From: JABDBE01 sp049585795
Lineage (GTDB): Bacteria > Acidobacteriota > Terriglobia > Terriglobales > Acidobacteriaceae
Length of the DNA: 64,000 nt
Direction: 5' to 3'
Assembly: GCA_049585795.1 (NCBI GenBank)
Contig: JBAVAQ010000108.1
Coordinates: 81,436 to 145,435 of the forward strand
Shown here: positions 59,498-64,000 of the stretch, piece after piece
Layout of the letters: the number at the start of each line of letters is the position of its first letter
How positions within the stretch are numbered: position 1 is the stretch's first letter
Made by a program: the position numbers and the translations under genes
Notes under the pieces: generated by a model
What the model was told of the DNA's origin: nothing
Database searches by the model: none
What the model saw: the letters and a program-made list of their open reading frames with translations, nothing else

Positions 59498-60934
59498 ATG
59501 ATGCCTGACGAAAAAACCTTTCACATGACTTCCGATGAATTCCGCGAGCATGGGCACGCGGTTGTCGATTGGATTGCGGACTACTACTCGCGGATTGAAT
59601 CGTATCCAGTTCTGTCTCGCGCTGAGCCGGGCCAGGTTCGGGCTTCCCTGCCCGCGAGCCCTCCATCGCAAGGCGAGACTTTTGCCGCGATCCTCGGAGA
59701 CGTCGAGAGGCTGATTCTTCCCGGCATTACTCACTGGCAGTCGCCTAATTTTTTTGCTTTTTTCCCCGCCAATGCCTCGGGTCCGGCGATTCTCGGCGAT
59801 TTACTTTCCTCGGGCCTGGGAGTGCAGGGCATGCTTTGGGCCACCAGTCCGGCCTGCACGGAACTCGAGACCCATGTTCTCGATTGGCTGGTTGGAATGC
59901 TCGATCTGCCTCGAAAGTTTCTTTCCACCGACAGCGGAGGCGGCGTAATCCAGGATACGGCGTCGAGCGCTTCGTTGTGTGCCTTGTTAGCCGCGCGCGA
60001 ACGCGCCACCAATTTCGTCAGCAACAAACGTGGATGCGATGGAAAGCTGGTTGCATATACTTCGTCGCAGGCGCACTCCTCCATTGAGAAGGACGTTCAA
60101 ATCGCCGGGCTTGGTCTGGACCATTTGCGCTTGATCGAAGTAGACGAGAACTTCGCCATGCGTCCGGACGCGCTGGCACAACAAATTCAAAAGGATCGCG
60201 CAGCGGGCCTCGTGCCCTCTTTCGTTTGTGCCACGATCGGTACAACTTCCTCGAACGCGATTGATCCGCTGCCCGAAATCGGCCGCATATGCCGGGAAAA
60301 CAATGTCTGGTTTCACGTCGATGCCGCCATGTCGGGAACGGCCGCGCTATGCCCTGAGTTCCGCCGTACGCATCGTGGAGTTGAGCTCGCCGATAGCTAC
60401 ACCTTTAATCCGCACAAATGGATGTTCACCAACTTCGACTGCAACTGTTTCTACGTAGCCGATCGAAAAGCGCTGATTCAAACTCTGAGCATCCTCCCGG
60501 AATACTTACGCAACAAGGCCACAGAATCGGGTGCGGTGTTTGACTACCGCGACTGGCAAGTTCCGCTGGGCCGCCGCTTTCGCGCGCTAAAACTCTGGTT
60601 TGTAATTCGCCACTATGGCATCGAGGGCTTGCAATATCACATTCGGCGGCATGTTGAACTGGCGCAGCAGTTCGCGGGCTGGGTTCGGGACGATTCTCGT
60701 TTCGAACTGGCAGCGCCGGCGCCGCTCAACTTAGTTTGCTTCCGTCACAAGGGCGGAGACGAAGTGAACCAAAAGTTGATGGATCGCCTGAATCGCAGCG
60801 GCGATCTATACTTGACGCATACGCGCCTCCATGATTGCCTCACTCTGCGATTTTGCGTCGGGCAAACCAACACGAGAGCACGCCACGTCGAGCGCGCCTG
60901 GCGCAGGATTCAAGAAGAAGCAGCAGCCTATTAA
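59498..60934 (+). CDS. PLP-dependent group II decarboxylase (aromatic-L-amino-acid decarboxylase-like)
   Basis: 478 residues of the aspartate-aminotransferase fold, decarboxylating an aromatic amino acid such as tryptophan, phenylalanine or tyrosine/DOPA. The PLP lysine is in YTFNPHKWMFTNFDCN; HVDAAMSGTAAL carries the Asp that binds the pyridine nitrogen; THWQSPNFFAFFPANASGPA and VFDYRDWQVPLGRRFRALKL are further signatures. GGAG lies close to the ATG pair at 59498/59501; the second ATG may be used. The substrate cannot be chosen from motifs; tryptamine- or phenethylamine-type products are expected. Confidence 0.92.
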   Translation: MMPDEKTFHMTSDEFREHGHAVVDWIADYYSRIESYPVLSRAEPGQVRASLPASPPSQGETFAAILGDVERLILPGITHWQSPNFFAFFPANASGPAILGDLLSSGLGVQGMLWATSPACTELETHVLDWLVGMLDLPRKFLSTDSGGGVIQDTASSASLCALLAARERATNFVSNKRGCDGKLVAYTSSQAHSSIEKDVQIAGLGLDHLRLIEVDENFAMRPDALAQQIQKDRAAGLVPSFVCATIGTTSSNAIDPLPEIGRICRENNVWFHVDAAMSGTAALCPEFRRTHRGVELADSYTFNPHKWMFTNFDCNCFYVADRKALIQTLSILPEYLRNKATESGAVFDYRDWQVPLGRRFRALKLWFVIRHYGIEGLQYHIRRHVELAQQFAGWVRDDSRFELAAPAPLNLVCFRHKGGDEVNQKLMDRLNRSGDLYLTHTRLHDCLTLRFCVGQTNTRARHVERAWRRIQEEAAAY

Positions 60935-60948
60935 GTCGAATCTTCATT

Positions 60949-61911
60949 TCATTTTGGGGTTTGCGGCTGTCCCGCTGGCGCTTCGGGTATGAGGGCGTTC
61001 GGGTTCGCAGGAGCCGCCGGGTTCACTCCAAAATCCCAGACGTAGGTATTCATTCCTTCCTTGCCCATCATTTCCACCACCGCGTACTCTCCAGGTTCGA
61101 GAGCATTCAGAGGCGTGATCTTGATCCATCCTCCGGTCAGTTTTAACGAGTCGGTTTGAACCAGGTTCTGCTCCTGCGTAGCTTTTCCCAGCGGGTTAGT
61201 TTTTATATCCCCGATGATCCGTTTGCCTTTCTTAGGCTGGAGCCGCACGATTTGGTAACGGTCCCACGGCTGTTGCGGTTGCTGCGGCTGTTGCGGCCCC
61301 TGCTTCGAACTCGCGGTCGCACCCTGATCCTGATCGAAGTTGATGTAGATTGCGGGCAGGGTTGCGTGGGCTTGAATACTGGCGTGCAAGCCTTCGAGTT
61401 CGATGGTCTGCTTGCCGCTGGCAATAGGGTTGATCGCAGAGAGCAGGATATTCATTTTCGCATTGCGGTTTACTTCACCAGTGTTCTGCTGCAGCGGGAC
61501 GAGTTGCGGCTGAGTCTGAAAGGTGTCGAGCAAAAACATTCCGCCGTCCTCGGGCAAATGCAGGCCGGGCGCGACCTGTGGAGTCTTGGCCTCTTCGGCC
61601 CGGCGTTCCGCTTCGAGTTCCTGGTCGAGTTCCACCGCTTCCGGAGCGGGAAGGCCGGCGGCGCGATCTTTTTCGAATTTGTCCGTGGCCGCCCAATCGA
61701 CCAGCGAGTTAGGCACCTCTTCCCATTGGTCACGCTCCGCACTGTAGTAGCGGACGCGATCGCCTTTGACTTCCCACTTCGTAGCCAGTTGGTAGGAACC
61801 GTCTTTCAAGATGAGGCGCTTAGCCAGTTGCTGCCCGGAGGCCGGTAACGCCAGAATGAACCCGGCCACTATTATTAGCAGACCGACCCAAGATCTAATA
61901 CTTGCCCTCAT
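60949..61911 (-). CDS. Secreted protein of unknown function with Gln/Pro repeat
   Basis: About 320 residues. A signal peptide (VGLLIIVAGFILALPASG) follows the ATG at 61911; the frame is open to 62199 but the upstream part lacks features. The mature part begins RLILKDGSYQLATKWEVKGD, with a domain whose strands read DRVRYYSAERDQWEEVPNSL, includes charged linker helices, a Gln/Pro repeat (PQQPQQPQQPW), and ends in EPGEYAVVEMMGKEGMNTYV. The first segment resembles short domains (K-D-G-S-Y-x-x) that I know in Acidobacteriota hypothetical proteins. Function unknown. Confidence 0.7.
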   Translation of the reverse strand: MRASIRSWVGLLIIVAGFILALPASGQQLAKRLILKDGSYQLATKWEVKGDRVRYYSAERDQWEEVPNSLVDWAATDKFEKDRAAGLPAPEAVELDQELEAERRAEEAKTPQVAPGLHLPEDGGMFLLDTFQTQPQLVPLQQNTGEVNRNAKMNILLSAINPIASGKQTIELEGLHASIQAHATLPAIYINFDQDQGATASSKQGPQQPQQPQQPWDRYQIVRLQPKKGKRIIGDIKTNPLGKATQEQNLVQTDSLKLTGGWIKITPLNALEPGEYAVVEMMGKEGMNTYVWDFGVNPAAPANPNALIPEAPAGQPQTPK

Positions 61912-62018
61912 GATCTTTAACATTACGTTTCTATTAGCGCGCAGAACGAGGAATAACCCGCGAACCCAGCCTTCTCTCGCGGCCGGCTCGGGGTCATTCC
62001 CGCTGAGGTTGGTCGCAG

Positions 62019-62534
62019 CTACGGCTCGACCAGCGGAACCTGCGAGGCCAGCTGAATGTCGATCAGCATTTGGGCTCGGCGCTCGATCTGCTCGTAAAGA
62101 GCTGCTTTTTTCGCCGGCAACACTTTGCGAAACTTCGGCCAGTAACTTTGCCGAAGTGCCGCGACGTCGGAATCCAGCTTCAATATGCGAACGGCCCAAT
62201 TGTCGGCCTGGGCGTCGGTCATGCTTCCGTAACTCTGCGCGTATTCCTGGATCAGTGCGTACTTGTCGTTGTTGATTTTCACCAATTCGGCGATGTATTG
62301 ATCGTAGATCGGCCAGAACTTCTGGGCCTCGGTGTCGGTCAGTGGCATGTTGGCCGCGATGAGTTGCTTCTTTTGCGAGCGAATGTCCTTGCGCAGCAGA
62401 TCGATATCTTGGCTAATAGAAGCTTGGGAACTCTGAGGGGCAGCCTGCGTACCGCTGACCTGTGCGACTACTGAAAGATGCCCAAGCAATACCGCTCCGC
62501 TCAATGCCAACGCTGCAAGTAAAGATCGCTTCAT
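62019..62534 (-). CDS. Small periplasmic helical protein (CpxP-like size)
   Basis: About 171 residues. AGGAGG precedes the ATG at 62534; signal peptide LLAALALSGAVLLGHLSVVA. The mature part is all-helical: LLRKDIRSQKKQLIAANMPL, KFWPIYDQYIAELVKINNDK and VLPAKKAALYEQIERRAQML. The L-T-x-x-E-A-x-K-F-W-P phrase is typical of acidobacterial and bacteroidetal relatives of CpxP/Spy-like proteins, but the LTxxQ motif is not exact. May act as a periplasmic chaperone or sensor partner; unproven. Confidence 0.7.
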   Translation of the reverse strand: MKRSLLAALALSGAVLLGHLSVVAQVSGTQAAPQSSQASISQDIDLLRKDIRSQKKQLIAANMPLTDTEAQKFWPIYDQYIAELVKINNDKYALIQEYAQSYGSMTDAQADNWAVRILKLDSDVAALRQSYWPKFRKVLPAKKAALYEQIERRAQMLIDIQLASQVPLVEP

Positions 62535-62679
62535 TTCGTTACCTCCTGTTTTTTCGGTTGTTCTCACGCGATGGGAAATCTGCAGAACTCCGGAACCCGA
62601 GTCGCGAGAATTGTACATGATTTGGTAGTGTCGCTCGGTGGACGATGTTCCCGCCTCTTCTTGGGGGCGGTCGCTACCC

Positions 62680-63252
62680 TCACTTGGCTCTGGACGACAA
62701 TCGTTTGGAGGGGCCGTTGGCTGGGAAAGAGCGATTCTGGCGTACTAATTTCTGCTTTCTCACTCTGGGTGGAGGAACGTAATCTTCGATGATGCCGTAG
62801 AGGTCGACGCCATCGCCCTTCAGCAGTGGCGCCGGGGCACGGTCGTGAAGCAGATACCAGGCTTCGCGGTAATGCTCCCACTGATTTTGTTTGTCGCCAG
62901 GGCAGACGCAGACGGATTGTTTGCGGCAGGCGACAGCCCACGGGATGATGTACCAGACATCGTTAGGAATGCAGTAGACGGCGAGGTAGTCGAAGTCGGA
63001 TTGCTGGTAGCGGTGGTTGACGCCGCAGGCGTGAACCAGGCTGGCGACGAAGTTGCCCGGCTTCAAGTTGCCGGCCTGGAAGAGAGTGGATTTCACCTGC
63101 ACGCTAATGAAGCGTCCGCCAAGATCGATAACTACGTCGTATTGGGCGGTGTCGCCTAAGGGCGTGTTCAACTGGAATCCGAGTTCGGCGGCCTTGGCCA
63201 TGAAACGAAGCTCGGCCCAGTGGCCGCGCTTTTTGGCGTTGCGAATATCCAT
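62680..63252 (-). CDS. PD-(D/E)XK nuclease, group I intron-endonuclease-like family
   Basis: About 190 residues. A helix with AELRFMAKAAELG supplies the acidic residue, then GDTAQYDVVIDLGGRFISVQ with the catalytic Asp and VQVKS as the Q/E-x-K motif, matching the PDDEXK_5-like family named for group I intron endonucleases. Later CVCPGDKQNQWEHYREAWYL is the closing helix. Likely a DNA nuclease or a restriction-type protein. The ATG at 63252 is preferred over an in-frame GTG at 63267. Four imperfect tandem repeats and a terminator hairpin precede it, and a RAYT transposase is next, so it lies in a mobile-looking region. Confidence 0.72.
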   Translation of the reverse strand: MDIRNAKKRGHWAELRFMAKAAELGFQLNTPLGDTAQYDVVIDLGGRFISVQVKSTLFQAGNLKPGNFVASLVHACGVNHRYQQSDFDYLAVYCIPNDVWYIIPWAVACRKQSVCVCPGDKQNQWEHYREAWYLLHDRAPAPLLKGDGVDLYGIIEDYVPPPRVRKQKLVRQNRSFPANGPSKRLSSRAK

Positions 63253-63277
63253 GCCGGAAGTTTTCACAGTGTCCCCC

Positions 63278-63335
63278 GTGTCGCGAATTATGTGTTGCGA
63301 AATATGCGTGTCGCTAAATATGTCTCGCCAAATAA
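63278..63335. repeat. Four imperfect 14-16-bp tandem repeats upstream of the nuclease
   Basis: Units at 63278-63291, 63292-63307, 63308-63321 and 63322-63335 of consensus GTGTCGCGAAATAT. They lie between the nuclease start and the minus-strand hairpin at 63338-63363. Could be binding sites for a regulator or a decayed array. Confidence 0.55.
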
Positions 63336-63363
63336 AAAAGGCGCGGCCGCTGGGCCACGCCTT
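63334..63363 (-). terminator. Rho-independent terminator on the minus strand
   Basis: On the minus strand a GC-rich 11-bp stem with one G·U wobble (pairing 63353-63363 with 63338-63348, four-base loop) ends in a U-run. It would end transcripts coming from the right or act as an attenuator in front of the nuclease gene. Confidence 0.7.
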
Positions 63364-63500
63364 CCCGTTCTTACCTTCACTTTAAGTATAACATTTTACG
63401 ACCAAGTATTCCGCCAGTTTTGCGAGATTTATATCCCGAATCATTTCATCAAGTTGGCGAGATTTCAGCAGTATTAGGATCTTGCCGGGTGTGGGCGGGG

Positions 63501-63538
63501 CGGGTGCCCCGCTCCTTGCGCTTTTTGCAAGGGGCGGG
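63501..63538. repeat. REP-like palindromic element, copy 1 (upstream of RAYT gene)
   Basis: 38 bp identical to 63874-63911. Forms a 12-bp stem (CCCGCTCCTTGC with GCAAGGGGCGGG, one G·T wobble) and a seven-base loop. A second overlapping hairpin of seven perfect base pairs (GCGGGGC/GCCCCGC, 63495-63512) is present only here. Located about 50 bases upstream of the transposase start, as REP substrates of RAYTs commonly are. Confidence 0.85.
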
Positions 63539-63588
63539 TGCGGTCAACCGTCACATCTTTCCGGACGAACCGGGCTTAACCTCGCTTC

Positions 63589-64000
63589 ATGCCCAAGGGT
63601 CTGAGGCGTTACTACGGCAGCGGAGATCTGCACTTCATCACCTGCAGTTGCTATCGACGAAAGCCTTGGCTCGACACCGATGAGCGCCGTGATCTGTTTC
63701 TGAATATTCTGGAAGAAGTGCGCAAAGAGCACCGCTTGGTTGTGCTGGGATACGTCGTCATGCCGGAGCACTTTCACTTGCTAGTCAGCGAGCCGCAAGT
63801 GGGAACGCCGTCAACTGCGATGCAAAGCGTGAAACAGCGGTTCGCGCAGAGAGTTGTGCTAAGACGTAGACAACGGGTGCCCCGCTCCTTGCGCTTTTTG
63901 CAAGGGGCGGGCTTGCCCAAGACGAGGGCCGCGCAGCCAATGCCCTTTTGGCAGCCTCGCTTTTACGATTTCAACGTTTGGACGGAGCACAAGCGCATCG
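63589..64000 (+). mobile_element. REP-associated tyrosine transposase (RAYT, Y1 family), 3' end beyond window
   Basis: Frame of at least 137 codons that runs off the window. It is an IS200-like Y1 transposase relative: DLHFITCSCYRRKPWL start, VVLGYVVMPEHFHLLVSEP with the H-x-H (HUH) metal motif, AMQSVKQRFAQRVVLRRR and a later FWQPRFYDFNVWTEHK segment. The catalytic tyrosine helix lies beyond the window. Residues about 96-108 (RVPRSLRFLQGAG) are encoded by an embedded copy of the REP-like element. RAYTs are thought to move or maintain REP sequences. Codon continuity shows no frameshift up to the end. Confidence 0.85.
63874..63911. repeat. REP-like palindromic element, copy 2 (inside the RAYT coding sequence)
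   Basis: Exact 38-bp copy of 63501-63538 lying within the transposase frame, where it codes without a stop for about 13 residues. The embedding within the gene of the enzyme expected to mobilise the element is unusual. Confidence 0.85.

Noticed and set aside
1..64000. tRNA, rRNA and CRISPR arrays
   Set aside because: No cloverleaf-like T-loop with flanking acceptor stem, no rRNA-like sequence and no regular spacer-repeat pattern was noticed.

Overview
The window looks like a chromosomal segment of a soil-type Acidobacteriota (Koribacter/Terriglobia-like). The pointers are an Oar-type TonB-dependent receptor, a fused FG-GAP/ASPIC/redoxin/TPR protein, carboxypeptidase-regulatory plus TPR secreted proteins, tandem RND pumps, many small secreted proteins of the kind seen in that phylum, moderate GC, and frequent Tat-like or Sec signals. 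The assignment is inferred from gene content only; no rRNA, tRNA or CRISPR array was seen.

Layout. 1-10.8 kb: 3' part of a TonB-dependent receptor, a secreted TPR protein, a secreted nucleoside hydrolase, a Tat-exported amidase and a 1329-residue multidomain protein. 11-17.5 kb: a nucleobase degradation cluster with adenosine deaminase, beta-ureidopropionase-like amidohydrolase, NCS1 transporter, VOC protein, LLM flavin/F420 oxidoreductase and dihydropyrimidinase/hydantoinase. No dihydropyrimidine dehydrogenase is present, so the first step is unassigned. 17.5-24.1 kb: TolC-HlyD-kinase-like operon without a pump, TonB-like protein, YceI protein and a TrbI-like secreted protein. 24.4-31.1 kb: single genes (LuxR-type HTH, cupin, orphan sugar-binding protein, creatininase family, TrkA-N membrane protein, NagX-like acyltransferase, GT39-like mannosyl/glycosyl transferase).

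31.1-42.9 kb is a long minus-strand efflux block: small protein, RraA-like protein, lipoprotein adaptor, two tandem RND pumps, another small protein, a secreted protein, TolC and a short membrane protein. The two small proteins, together with a third at 43.7 kb, form one family (N-terminal membrane segment, a central R/HW-x-x-PA-x-x-F motif and a C-terminal RPPP motif) that I do not recognise as described. 43.2-50.2 kb is a run of small secreted or regulatory proteins, including an atypical receiver translationally coupled to a DksA/TraR zinc-finger protein.

50.4-62.5 kb is mostly housekeeping or accessory: ThiC, a membrane patatin, MarC, an M28 peptidase, a VapBC-type toxin-antitoxin pair with a clear palindromic operator, a methyltransferase, a PLP decarboxylase and two secreted proteins. 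62.7-64 kb is mobile-element-like: a PD-(D/E)XK nuclease with tandem repeats and a terminator in front of it, then a REP-associated tyrosine transposase (RAYT) running off the end, with one exact 38-bp REP-like hairpin upstream and a second identical copy inside its coding sequence.
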